Shown: positions 1 to 5,510 of the stretch, piece after piece
Position numbering within the stretch: the stretch's first letter is position 1
Layout: each line of letters starts with the position of its first letter
Assembly: GCA_014377915.1 (NCBI GenBank)
Contig: JACMOT010000413.1
Coordinates: forward strand, 1-6,908
Reading direction: 5' to 3'
Length of the DNA: 6,908 nucleotides
Source of the DNA: Tardiphaga sp.
Lineage (GTDB): Bacteria > Pseudomonadota > Alphaproteobacteria > Rhizobiales > Xanthobacteraceae
Translations under genes and position numbers: made by a program
The notes under the pieces: generated by a model
Told to the model about the DNA's origin: nothing
What the model saw: only the letters and a program-made list of their open reading frames with translations
Database searches by the model: none

Positions 1-383
1 ACGGTCTTACGGACCTCGCCGACGGCGATGAAGGTCGGCATTACGCCCTTCTCGGTCACCGTCCGCTCCAGCGTCAGCAGCCCGCCATGGGCGCCGGAGG
101 CGACCTGGCGCGCCACCGGATGCGACGGATCGATGCCGAGTGTCGCCGCCGCCTGCACGGGCGCGGACAACGGGTCCGGATGCGCCAGCACGAAGCGCGC
201 CATCCGGTAGGCCAGCGTCGCCTTGCCGATACCCTGCGCGCCCGACATCAGCCAGGCATGCGCGATGCGGCCGCTACGATAGGCCGACAGCAGCGCCTGC
301 TCGGCGTCGTGATGGCCGAACAGCGCCATGGTTTCGCGCGGATGCGGCGCGGAAACGGTCGCATCTGAGGATTTGGCGCTCAT
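1..383 (-). CDS. holB: DNA polymerase III subunit delta prime, N-terminal part
   Basis: This is the first 127 codons of a clamp-loader subunit; the rest lies beyond base 1. Delta prime is part of the DnaX complex that opens the beta sliding clamp and loads it on primed DNA. The visible AAA+ start includes a conserved-looking stretch (AHAWLMSGAQGIGKATLAYR, residues 41-60) holding a Walker A-like GAQGIGKAT at about 48-56. E. coli delta prime lacks a working P-loop, but rhizobial members often keep one (family knowledge). The ATG at 383-381 overlaps the tmk stop as ATGA, and no strong ribosome site precedes it, so translation is probably coupled to tmk. Identification rests on the P-loop context and on the tmk neighbour. 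The sensor and lid domains are outside the window, so function cannot be judged further. Confidence 0.85.
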   Translation of the reverse strand, partial: MSAKSSDATVSAPHPRETMALFGHHDAEQALLSAYRSGRIAHAWLMSGAQGIGKATLAYRMARFVLAHPDPLSAPVQAAATLGIDPSHPVARQVASGAHGGLLTLERTVTEKGVMPTFIAVGEVRKT

Positions 384-1075
384 GCAGATGCGGTCTCGAA
401 AAGGGGTTCTGACGTCAACAACCGCTCGCGCAGAGCCGTTCGAATCTGGGCGGCGACCGCGGCGGTATCGGCATTGGCGTCGATCAGCACGCAGCGCTGC
501 GGTTCGCTGGCAGCGATCTGCCGGAACGCGTCGCGCAATTGCGTATGAAACTGCAGGTTTTCGCCCTCGAAGCGGTCAGGAACGCCGTTGCCGCGGCGGG
601 CGGCGGCGCGCTTCATGCCGATCTCGACGGGGATATCGAGGATGAAAGTCAGGTCAGGCTTCAGCACGCCGATGGTGACGCGCTCCATCGCATTGAGCAA
701 GGCGGGAGCCACCTGCCCCAGGCTGCCCTGATAGGCGCGGGTGGAATCCGCGAAGCGGTCGCACAGCACCCAGATGCCCTGCGCCAGCGCCGGCTCGATC
801 ACCGCATGGACGTGATCATCGCGCGCGGCGGCGAACAGCAGCGTTTCCGCCTCGGGTCCGAGCAGCCTGCCCATGCCGGACAGCACCACGTGGCGGATGA
901 TCTCCGCACCGGGCGAGCCACCCGGCTCGCGCGTGACGATCGCCCGCAAGTTCAGCGAATTCAGCCGGTCGGCCAGAAGCTGGATCTGGGTCGACTTGCC
1001 GGCCCCCTCGCCGCCCTCAAAGGTGATGAACCGCCCGCGCCGGGCCTCGCCGGGTTCCGCCGTAACCGCCCCCAT
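380..1075 (-). CDS. tmk: Thymidylate kinase (dTMP kinase)
   Basis: This cytosolic enzyme phosphorylates dTMP to dTDP with ATP, the last specific step towards dTTP. The 231-aa product is slightly longer than the usual 205-215 because of a roughly 14-residue N-terminal extension. Visible motifs in order are a P-loop FEGGEGAGKST (19-29), TREPGG (48-53) of the dTMP-binding region, the DRF signature with DSTRAYQG (106-117), and a basic LID segment AARRGNGVPDRFE (158-170). An arginine-containing LID is typical of the bacterial (E. coli-like) type. The ATG at 1075 shares one base with the upstream carboxypeptidase stop (TGATG), and GAGAAG lies 5 bases before it, a fair ribosome site. The gene sits between the carboxypeptidase and holB in one leftward unit, linking nucleotide supply with replisome loading. 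All key motifs are intact. Confidence 0.97.
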   Translation of the reverse strand: MGAVTAEPGEARRGRFITFEGGEGAGKSTQIQLLADRLNSLNLRAIVTREPGGSPGAEIIRHVVLSGMGRLLGPEAETLLFAAARDDHVHAVIEPALAQGIWVLCDRFADSTRAYQGSLGQVAPALLNAMERVTIGVLKPDLTFILDIPVEIGMKRAAARRGNGVPDRFEGENLQFHTQLRDAFRQIAASEPQRCVLIDANADTAAVAAQIRTALRERLLTSEPLFETASA

Positions 1076-2331
1076 CAGAGCTTCTCGGCGCCGGCGCGAA
1101 ACAGCCCGATTGCCAATTCACTGGCGCCATCGATCGCCCGCTGCACGGTCGATCCCGTCGCCACCGGCTCCGCCGTATAGAGCGGCGTTTCAACCGCGAT
1201 GTTGGCGCCGCGCCAGACTTTTATCATACCAACCGGCTGGCCGGGCTCCACCGGCGCCTTCACCGGGCCGCGATAGACGACGCGCGCGATCAGCTTGTCA
1301 GCGCCGTTCTTCTGCACCATCACCTTGACCGGCTCCTTGCTGCTCAGCGGCACCGACCCGCGCTCGCCGCCGAACACCTTGGCAAAGCCGACCAGCTGGT
1401 CAGCGGCGAACAGCGTGCGCGCCTCGAAATTCTTGAAACCCCATTCCAGCAGCTTTTTGGTCTCCTTGGCGCGGTCATCGATGTCGTCGATGCCGTTGAC
1501 CACCACGATCAGCCGCATGTCGTTCTGCACCGCCGAGCCGACCATGCCGTAGCCGCCATCCTTGGTGTAGCCGGTCTTGAAGCCATCGGCGCCTTCCATG
1601 GAGGCCAGCAGCGGGTTGCGATTCTGCTGCCGGATCTTGTTCCAGGTGAATTCGCGCTCGCCAAAGATCTTGTAGAAATCGGGATAGGTGCGAATGATGT
1701 GGCGTGCCAACACGCCGAGCTCGCGCACGCTCATCTTGTTGCCGGGATCCGGCAGTCCGTTGGAATTGGCAAAGGTTGATTTCGGCAGACCGATGTCGCG
1801 CGCCCGCTTGGTCATCCGTTCGGCAAAAGTGGCCTCACCGCCAGCGTGGCCTTCCGCCAGAATCATGCAAGAATCATTGCCGCTCTGGATGATGGCGCCG
1901 CGCAGCAGGTCCGCGACCGGCACGCGGCTGTTGAGGGCGGCGAACATGGTCGAGGCACCGGCCGGCGCTCCGCCCTTGCGCCAGGCATTCTCACTGACCT
2001 TGTATTCGTCCGTCAGCTTGATATCGCCGCGCATCAGCGCATCGAATACCACTTCGACCGTCATCAGCTTCATCATGCTGGAAGGCGCGCGCAACTCGTC
2101 GGCATTTTTCTCGAACAACACGCTGCCGGAGCCGGCCTCGATCAGGATCGCGGTCGGCGCCTCGGTGTCGTAGCCGTCGTCAACCACCTTCTTCGCGCCC
2201 TGCACGCTCTGGTTGGCGGCATAGGCCACGCCGCCCAAAGCGAGGCTGACGGCGATCACGCCGGCCAGCCATGCGCGCCAGCGCGGAGGCGCACGGCAAG
2301 GTCGATCAGAGGCTGGCAAGGTCGTGGTCAT
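1075..2331 (-). CDS. Serine-type D-Ala-D-Ala carboxypeptidase (PBP5/DacA family)
   Basis: This peptidase S11 enzyme removes the terminal D-alanine from peptidoglycan pentapeptides in the periplasm and so limits cross-linking. Numbered from the ATG at 2331 (418 aa), the active-site motifs are SMMK (85-88, nucleophile Ser85), SGN (150-152) and KTG (252-254). An N-terminal hydrophobic segment (about 22-38) ends in AYA, a good signal-peptidase site. A beta-rich PBP5 C-terminal domain follows from about residue 300. The end (TVQRAIDGASELAIGLFRAG) looks like the amphipathic helix that tethers this family to the inner membrane. A longer GTG start at 2352 is possible, but the ATG at 2331 has AGGA 8 bases upstream and gives a normal signal peptide. 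About 107 bases separate it from rlpA upstream, and its stop overlaps tmk. I cannot tell which E. coli paralogue (dacA, dacC or dacD) it matches. Confidence 0.95.
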   Translation of the reverse strand: MTTTLPASDRPCRAPPRWRAWLAGVIAVSLALGGVAYAANQSVQGAKKVVDDGYDTEAPTAILIEAGSGSVLFEKNADELRAPSSMMKLMTVEVVFDALMRGDIKLTDEYKVSENAWRKGGAPAGASTMFAALNSRVPVADLLRGAIIQSGNDSCMILAEGHAGGEATFAERMTKRARDIGLPKSTFANSNGLPDPGNKMSVRELGVLARHIIRTYPDFYKIFGEREFTWNKIRQQNRNPLLASMEGADGFKTGYTKDGGYGMVGSAVQNDMRLIVVVNGIDDIDDRAKETKKLLEWGFKNFEARTLFAADQLVGFAKVFGGERGSVPLSSKEPVKVMVQKNGADKLIARVVYRGPVKAPVEPGQPVGMIKVWRGANIAVETPLYTAEPVATGSTVQRAIDGASELAIGLFRAGAEKL

Positions 2332-2438
2332 CGGAGGTGTCCTGAGCGACACGTCTTATCAGCATCGCCGGGCGCAAACAACGCGGCCCATGCCGCAGTC
2401 ACGTCACGGTCCGCTGCTGAAAACGGATGCCGGGCGGC

Positions 2439-3389
2439 TCAGTACAGGCCACGACCGGAAAGAATGTCGCGGGCTTCATCGGCCGGCGTCGCTTCCGCCG
2501 GGACCTCTTCGCGTTCCGCGGATGCCTGGCTGCTGCTTTCGTAGGATACCATACGGCGATTGCTTGCCACGCGGCTGCCTGGCCGGGTACGGCTCGAGGC
2601 CGACAGTTCGGAAGTGGCGTTGATCGAGGCGACGTCCGCTGACGTATTTCCCAGCGAATAGGGACGGCCTTCCGGCAGCGGAATGTCGCCGCGCGTCACG
2701 GCGCGGCCACCCTGCATGTCCGGGACGAAGGACCGCGCCGAGGCGACGCGGACCAGCGAAGACGACGGCGCCGGTTCGCCGGTTCGCAAGGTTGCCACCA
2801 ACTGGCGGTCGTCAGAGCCTTCCAGCGGCGCGCGACCGACATATTCGACCCGGACATTGGCGATGCCGCGGCCCTTGAATTCAAGCAGGTCGGCGGCGCG
2901 ATTGGAGACGTCGATCAGGCGGTTGCCATGATACGGGCCGCGGTCGTTGACGCGGACGATCACCGATTTGCCGTTGCCCATATTGGTGACGCGGGCATAG
3001 CTCGGGATCGGCAGGGTGGGATGCGCCGCGGTCAGCGACGTCATGTCGAAAACTTCGCCATTGGCGGTGAGGCGGCCATGAAAGTCGTCGCCATACCAGG
3101 ACGCCAGGCCCTCGGCGCGATAATTCAAATTCTCTTCCGGTACATAGACCTTGCCGGCCACGGTATAGGGCTTGCCGACCCGGTAAGTGCCGCCGCCCTT
3201 CGGCACGGGCTCACCCATTTCGACAACGCGCGGACTGCTGGACACGCCATATTTGGGATCGAGACGGCTGAAACTGGTCGTCGATGACGAACAATTGGCG
3301 AGAGCCAGGCACGCCCCCATGGTCGCTGCTGCGCCCGCAGCGCGGCCTAGCCGGTATGACCCACGAATCCCCATACGCCCCAATACCAT
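2439..3389 (-). CDS. rlpA: RlpA-type septal lytic transglycosylase lipoprotein
   Basis: RlpA family proteins are envelope lipoproteins with a double-psi beta-barrel that, in Pseudomonas, cleaves denuded glycan strands at the division septum. From the ATG at 3389 (316 aa) there is a basic N-terminus, a hydrophobic stretch and a lipobox-like LALANC with the lipidated Cys at 33. The barrel covers about 93-185 and keeps the residues matching the catalytic set: NGEVFD (Glu112), TAAHPTLP (His123) and VNDRGP (Asp149). The C-terminal 120 residues are Ser/Arg rich and look disordered. I see no SPOR domain, unlike E. coli RlpA, so septal targeting must differ or be absent. AAAAGG lies 8 bases before the chosen start. 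A GTG at 3419 (326 aa) and an ATG at 3374 are alternatives. The asparagine at lipobox position -1 is unusual. It is the first gene of the leftward cell-wall/tmk/holB run. Confidence 0.92.
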   Translation of the reverse strand: MVLGRMGIRGSYRLGRAAGAAATMGACLALANCSSSTTSFSRLDPKYGVSSSPRVVEMGEPVPKGGGTYRVGKPYTVAGKVYVPEENLNYRAEGLASWYGDDFHGRLTANGEVFDMTSLTAAHPTLPIPSYARVTNMGNGKSVIVRVNDRGPYHGNRLIDVSNRAADLLEFKGRGIANVRVEYVGRAPLEGSDDRQLVATLRTGEPAPSSSLVRVASARSFVPDMQGGRAVTRGDIPLPEGRPYSLGNTSADVASINATSELSASSRTRPGSRVASNRRMVSYESSSQASAEREEVPAEATPADEARDILSGRGLY

Positions 3390-3513
3390 TTCCACGGCCT
3401 TTTGCCCATCGCTGGGCACCCCAAGCCGGCATTCCCGATACGACCCACATCCGCATCAAGAGATGAACATATCGCCCTGCGAAGACGGCGAAAATGGGGT
3501 GCGCGCCGCGATG

Positions 3514-3529
3514 GTAAACAGACGGTTAA
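3514..3529 (-). promoter_or_regulatory. CtrA-like box upstream of rlpA
   Basis: Read on the minus strand this is TTAA-N7-TTTAC, one mismatch from the alphaproteobacterial CtrA consensus TTAA-N7-TTAAC. It lies 125 bases upstream of the rlpA start and points the same way. CtrA controls many cell-division and envelope genes in alphaproteobacteria, so a link to a septal hydrolase makes sense, but one near-match in a 383-base region is weak evidence. Confidence 0.35.
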
Positions 3530-3690
3530 GGGGGGCGTGTCCCGGGGGCCAGCCGCGCTCGGTCACGACAGCCGTCATCGTCGCGATCGCGGCATGCAAA
3601 GTGGTATTCTGCGGGGGTGTTGACCTGAGATTGAGCGACGGACTGAAACATCCTCATAGTACCTTTTTATGATACTCGAGCGCGCCTAAG

Positions 3691-3722
3691 TGATTCAAAA
3701 ATCAGCGATTTCCTCGAAATCG
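3691..3722. repeat. Two adjacent inverted repeats before the pilin gene
   Basis: TGATT-caaa-AATCA (3691-3704) is directly followed by a perfect CGATTTC-CTC-GAAATCG (3706-3722). They sit 51-82 bases upstream of the Flp pilin start, in the AT-richer centre of the rlpA/pilin divergent region. They could be an operator for a dimeric regulator or short RNA hairpins in the pilin leader. Neither is followed by a T-run. The rest of the region between 3390 and 3772 shows no gene I can support. Confidence 0.4.
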
Positions 3723-3733
3723 ACGCGTATGTA

Positions 3734-3749
3734 TTTACCCATGATTTAC
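3734..3749 (+). promoter_or_regulatory. Possible CtrA-like site before the pilin gene
   Basis: The sequence is TTTA-N7-TTTAC, which is two mismatches from TTAA-N7-TTAAC. It ends 23 bases before the pilin ATG, immediately before a GGAGG (3754-3758). Caulobacter pilA, a Flp-type pilin, is a direct CtrA target, which makes the site worth noting. It is close to the start codon for an activator and may be chance. Confidence 0.22.
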
Positions 3750-3772
3750 GGCCGGAGGCTAGTACTGGACCC

Positions 3773-3937
3773 ATGAAAAACATTGTACGTCATTTTATAA
3801 CAGACCAATCCGCCGCGACATCCATCGAATATGGGCTGATCGCTGCCGGCATTTCCCTTGCCATCATTTCGATCGTGACCGGCCTCGGCACCTCGGTGAA
3901 GGGCAAGTTCACCGGTATCAACACGTCACTGAAGTGA
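3773..3937 (+). CDS. Flp/Fap-type pilin subunit (type IVb prepilin)
   Basis: The 54-aa product is the size of tight-adherence (Tad/Cpa) pilins: MKNIVRHFITDQSAATSI, then EYGLIAAGISLAIISIVTGLG and a short hydrophilic end. Flp prepilins carry a leader, a prepilin-peptidase site before a residue set ending in Glu-Tyr at +5/+6, and one hydrophobic helix that forms the filament core. All of these are present, with Glu19-Tyr20 and the helix at about 21-41. Cleavage would fall between Ala14 and Ala15, so position -1 is Ala where Gly is usual. GGAGG lies 14 bases before the ATG, which is rather far. No tad/cpa assembly genes occur in the window, so it is an orphan here and would depend on machinery elsewhere. 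Its role is probably surface attachment; the family call is firm, but use in a real pilus is inferred. Confidence 0.9.
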   Translation: MKNIVRHFITDQSAATSIEYGLIAAGISLAIISIVTGLGTSVKGKFTGINTSLK

Positions 3938-4135
3938 CGCTGGACCACGACCGGCTCGACCTCTCGCCGCAGACGCAACGCAACGCCCCTCTTCCAGACT
4001 GGACTGGCCGGTAAACAATCGCCGGTACCCCCTTGCCAATCTCCACCGATATGGTTTTTTGAGCAGCCGATACTTCTGGCGGTAAACCCCAAACACAAGC
4101 GACCGGGTATACCGCCGCAACCAGCGGAGGATATC

Positions 4136-4393
4136 GTGGAGGTTTCGAGCGCGGATTGCGGCGGGATCGTTTCAGCCGGCGAATACCCGTTCAGGGACGG
4201 TCATTTGATTGTCACGCCGTATCAGATCGAAATCTGGCGCGCTGATCCGGACACCATCTTTCTGGCGGCGCCCTCGCGACTGAGTCGCGCCCTCAAGCTC
4301 TACGTCCTGACCGGACGTAGACGACGGCCATCTGCTATGCCCGCCGGTACGATCAAGGCGACGGCTAGTGATGCAGGAACGTCGCTGCGTTGA
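4136..4393 (+). CDS. Hypothetical 85-aa protein
   Basis: The GTG start has a perfect GGAGG 5 bases upstream (4126-4130), which is the best argument that it is translated. The first 60 residues (for example AGEYPFRDGHLIVTPYQIEI at 14-33) read like folded, mildly hydrophobic protein with ordinary codon use. The last 25 residues are basic and low in character. There is no signal peptide or transmembrane segment, and I recognise no family. Its 3' end overlaps an oppositely oriented 42-aa membrane-protein gene (4365-4493), and a perfect 9-bp hairpin lies inside it at 4299-4321. Either the frame ends with a poorly conserved tail, or it is a decayed or spurious gene. It is separated from the pilin gene by 198 bases that hold no gene I can support. 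Confidence 0.45.
   Translation: MEVSSADCGGIVSAGEYPFRDGHLIVTPYQIEIWRADPDTIFLAAPSRLSRALKLYVLTGRRRRPSAMPAGTIKATASDAGTSLR
4299..4321. repeat. Perfect 9-bp hairpin
   Basis: TCTACGTCC and GGACGTAGA surround a 5-base loop TGACC. Just before it, CGCGACT-G-AGTCGCG (4275-4289) is a second near-perfect palindrome. Neither is followed by a T-run on either strand, so a standard intrinsic terminator is not supported. On the minus strand it lies about 44 bases past the stop of the 42-aa membrane protein, so it may protect that transcript's 3' end. Confidence 0.45.
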
Positions 4394-4493
4394 TCACGCC
4401 GACCGCGATCAAGGCGACCACCCACATCGGCCATACCGGCACGCGGGACGACGTATTCAGCTGTCGGGCCAATCCAAAATTCCGGGCCATCAT
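4365..4493 (-). CDS. Small single-span membrane protein (42 aa)
   Basis: This short gene begins with tandem ATG codons at 4493 and 4490. GGAG lies 6 bases before the second, which is therefore the more likely start (41 aa). The protein has a polar, basic N-terminus (MMARNFGLARQLNTSSRVPV) and then one hydrophobic segment, WPMWVVALIAVGVINAATFL (21-40), ending in two histidines. The positive N-terminus predicts the N-in orientation by the positive-inside rule. I recognise no family and propose no function. It overlaps the tail of the plus-strand 85-aa frame by 29 bases. The hydrophobic span, clean boundaries and good ribosome site make it the more convincing of the two overlapping frames. Confidence 0.6.
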   Translation of the reverse strand: MMARNFGLARQLNTSSRVPVWPMWVVALIAVGVINAATFLHH

Positions 4494-4662
4494 GAGCTCC
4501 GCTGTGCGTTCGGATGAATCTCAGGATGTGCATTCAAGATGGTCGAATTGCGTCGCGCAAGAGCCAGCTCGCGGTAGCGACATCGCGCCACGCGATTTGT
4601 CTCGCTAATCCACAGCGGCGCGCGCATCACTCGCGTTCAATCCATCTGCGTCAGGACATGGC

Positions 4663-4845
4663 ATGAGCGAACGACTGGAAACGCTGCATAAAGCGCGCGA
4701 GCGCATGGTAGAGGAGCGCGACGCTTTCGCCAAGGTTCTGGCGGCACCTTTCGACCGCGACAAGGCCGAACGGTCCCGCGCCCGCTTCATCGAGACCCAG
4801 ACCCTGATCGACGCCATCGACCGGGCCATCGCCGGGGATCGCTGA
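4663..4845 (+). CDS. Hypothetical 60-aa charged helical protein
   Basis: AGGA sits 6 bases before the ATG, a textbook ribosome site. The product is almost entirely predicted helix and highly charged: residues 1-26 (MSERLETLHKARERMVEERD onwards) and 32-57 form two helices around a Pro-containing turn (AAPFD, 27-31). Heptad-like spacing of Leu, Met, Phe and Ile suggests a helical hairpin or a small dimeric coiled coil. There are no cysteines, signal peptide or membrane segment, so it is probably cytosolic. Codon use matches the neighbouring genes. I do not recognise the family. Downstream lie 85 bases and then the ssrA terminator on the opposite strand, so the two transcription units converge. 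Confidence 0.75.
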   Translation: MSERLETLHKARERMVEERDAFAKVLAAPFDRDKAERSRARFIETQTLIDAIDRAIAGDR

Positions 4846-4930
4846 GCCCCGGAGGCGCTCGATCCGGCCGATATCCGCGACGTAAGCGTGGCTCATCCAG
4901 AACGACTATTCTGCCGACCGAACCTATTCC

Positions 4931-4966
4931 AAATAAAAGCCGCGCCAACCCGAAGGTTGACGCGGC
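4931..4966 (-). terminator. Intrinsic terminator of ssrA
   Basis: On the minus strand a continuous 12-bp stem (one G-U pair; arms at 4966-4955 and 4950-4939) is capped by a C(UUCG)G tetraloop. It is followed directly by TTTTATTT (4938-4931). This is a strong rho-independent terminator just past the tmRNA tag domain. It is oriented to stop leftward transcription. Confidence 0.92.
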
Positions 4967-5005
4967 GATGGCCGTTCTGTTGCAAGGTGGACCTACCCCG
5001 AACGG

Positions 5006-5050
5006 TTACGCCGCGAGGCGCACTTCGTTCATGCGAACGTTATCGTTTGC
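5006..5050 (-). other. tmRNA proteolysis-tag reading frame
   Basis: From the resume codon GCA (5050-5048) to TAA (5008-5006) it encodes ANDNVRMNEVRLAA, joined after the alanine carried by tmRNA. The ANDN start and the LAA end are the parts usually read by SspB-type adaptors and by ClpXP (family knowledge). The 14-residue encoded tag is longer than E. coli's 10 and contains two arginines. The in-frame ATG within it is not a start. Confidence 0.93.
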
Positions 5051-5134
5051 ATTTAGGTTTTGACCCGATAACGGCGGTATCATGCCGGGAACAATTCATA
5101 CCTTCTTCGCGGCCATCGATCCTATTTCGCCCCC

Positions 5135-5205
5135 GCCTAAGCAGCCCGTTGATCCCGCCTTGCGGCAAGATTGCCTCATTTGTGGAATGAGACCTGAGCT
5201 GCTGG
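5135..5205 (-). other. ssrA intervening segment removed during processing
   Basis: This is the stretch between the 3' end of the acceptor piece and the 5' end of the coding piece. Its outer parts pair (AGCAGC with GCTGCT), and it holds two small hairpins (CTCATT/AATGAG and GGCAA/TTGCC). RNase P and other nucleases are expected to cut it out. The exact edges are inferred from the acceptor-stem halves; after the discriminator A the genome reads CCCCA, so a CCA end is not directly encoded. Confidence 0.7.
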
Positions 5206-5284
5206 GGTGGAGGCGCCGGGTACCGCCCCCGGGTCTGCCCGCAGTCCGCTATGAGTTTCAGCGCCATCGTCTTTCGACCTTCCG

Positions 5285-5290
5285 AATATA
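5285..5290 (-). promoter_or_regulatory. Possible -10 element for ssrA
   Basis: On the minus strand TATATT lies 6-12 bases before the assumed tmRNA 5' end, in an otherwise GC-rich area. No clear -35 hexamer is seen at 16-18 bases; the sequence there is TAGCTTTTGCC. The call rests mainly on position. Confidence 0.4.
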
Positions 5291-5416
5291 GAGATGCTCG
5301 CCGGCAAAAGCTAGGCTCTGTCACAGGCCTTCGACGGCGACTTTCGGGTTTTTTAACGCTTTGCCGCTAGCCTGATTGTGTTCGCGGAACCGGGTTTTTC
5401 GTACCGCGAGCCCATC

Positions 5417-5446
5417 AAACCCGCCGCCTCAACGCGGCGGGTTTTT
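5417..5446 (+). terminator. Strong intrinsic terminator hairpin
   Basis: AAACCCGCCGC and GCGGCGGGTTT form a perfect 11-bp stem around CTCAAC, followed by a run that makes five T's in total (5442-5446). The A-run on the left arm means it could also stop leftward transcription. No gene on the plus strand between ssrA and this hairpin is apparent, so what it terminates is unclear. It lies 65 bases before the start of the 51-aa gene and could act as its attenuator. A weaker inverted repeat, CGCGG/CCGCG (5383-5408), comes just before it. Nothing else is evident between 5291 and 5510. Confidence 0.88.
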
Positions 5447-5510
5447 GCTGAGCTGTTGCCGCCGGGGCTGGCGCTCGGCCAGCCCCCATTGCGCCCAGGA
5501 GAATCAACGG

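Larger units (their letters stand above)
4939..5279 (-). ncRNA. ssrA: Permuted two-piece transfer-messenger RNA (tmRNA)
   Basis: tmRNA rescues stalled ribosomes with SmpB and adds a degradation tag. Reading leftwards the order is acceptor piece, intervening segment, coding piece, which is the circular permutation known from alphaproteobacteria. The 3' acceptor strand CGCCTCC plus A (5215-5208) pairs fully with the 5' strand GGGGGCG (5134-5128), including the G3-U70 wobble that alanyl-tRNA synthetase recognises. A 5-bp T-arm (CCGGG/CCCGG) with loop GGCGGTA precedes the acceptor strand. The coding piece opens with GGGGGCGAAATAGGATCGA, matching the conserved tmRNA 5' region. The tag frame is at 5050-5006, followed by a small 3' hairpin (CCGTTC/GAACGG) and the terminator. 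The 5' end is approximate, placed about 6 bases past a TATATT -10-like element; mature processing ends cannot be read from sequence alone. The + strand open frames across this region are not genes. Confidence 0.93.

Noticed and set aside
539..1328. Long plus-strand frames (213 and 151 codons) opposite tmk and the carboxypeptidase
   Set aside because: They are antisense shadows of firmly identified high-GC genes.
2383..2396. Small hairpin GCGGC/GCCGC between rlpA and the carboxypeptidase gene, followed on the minus strand by GTTGTTT
   Set aside because: The stem is only 5 bp and the T-run is broken, too weak to call a terminator.
3741..3776. 11-codon frame whose stop overlaps the pilin ATG as ATGA, a possible leader peptide
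   Set aside because: It has no ribosome site before it, and such a short frame is expected by chance.
3790..4120. Two overlapping minus-strand frames of 102 and 64 codons
   Set aside because: They lie partly antisense to the well-supported Flp pilin, overlap each other in different frames and show no recognisable protein features.
4846..4880. GAGC/GCTC fold-back after the 60-aa gene
   Set aside because: It has only four contiguous pairs, a mismatch and no T-run, so it is not supported as a terminator.
4888..5324. Open frames on both strands across 4888-5324, including one with 100 codons on the plus strand
   Set aside because: They cover the tmRNA gene, whose structural features explain the sequence; none has a convincing ribosome site or protein-like content.
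5376..5510. Upstream extension of the 51-aa gene in the same frame
   Set aside because: It would translate through a strong terminator hairpin and gives low-complexity text; the ATG at 5511 has AGGAGA 8 bases upstream.
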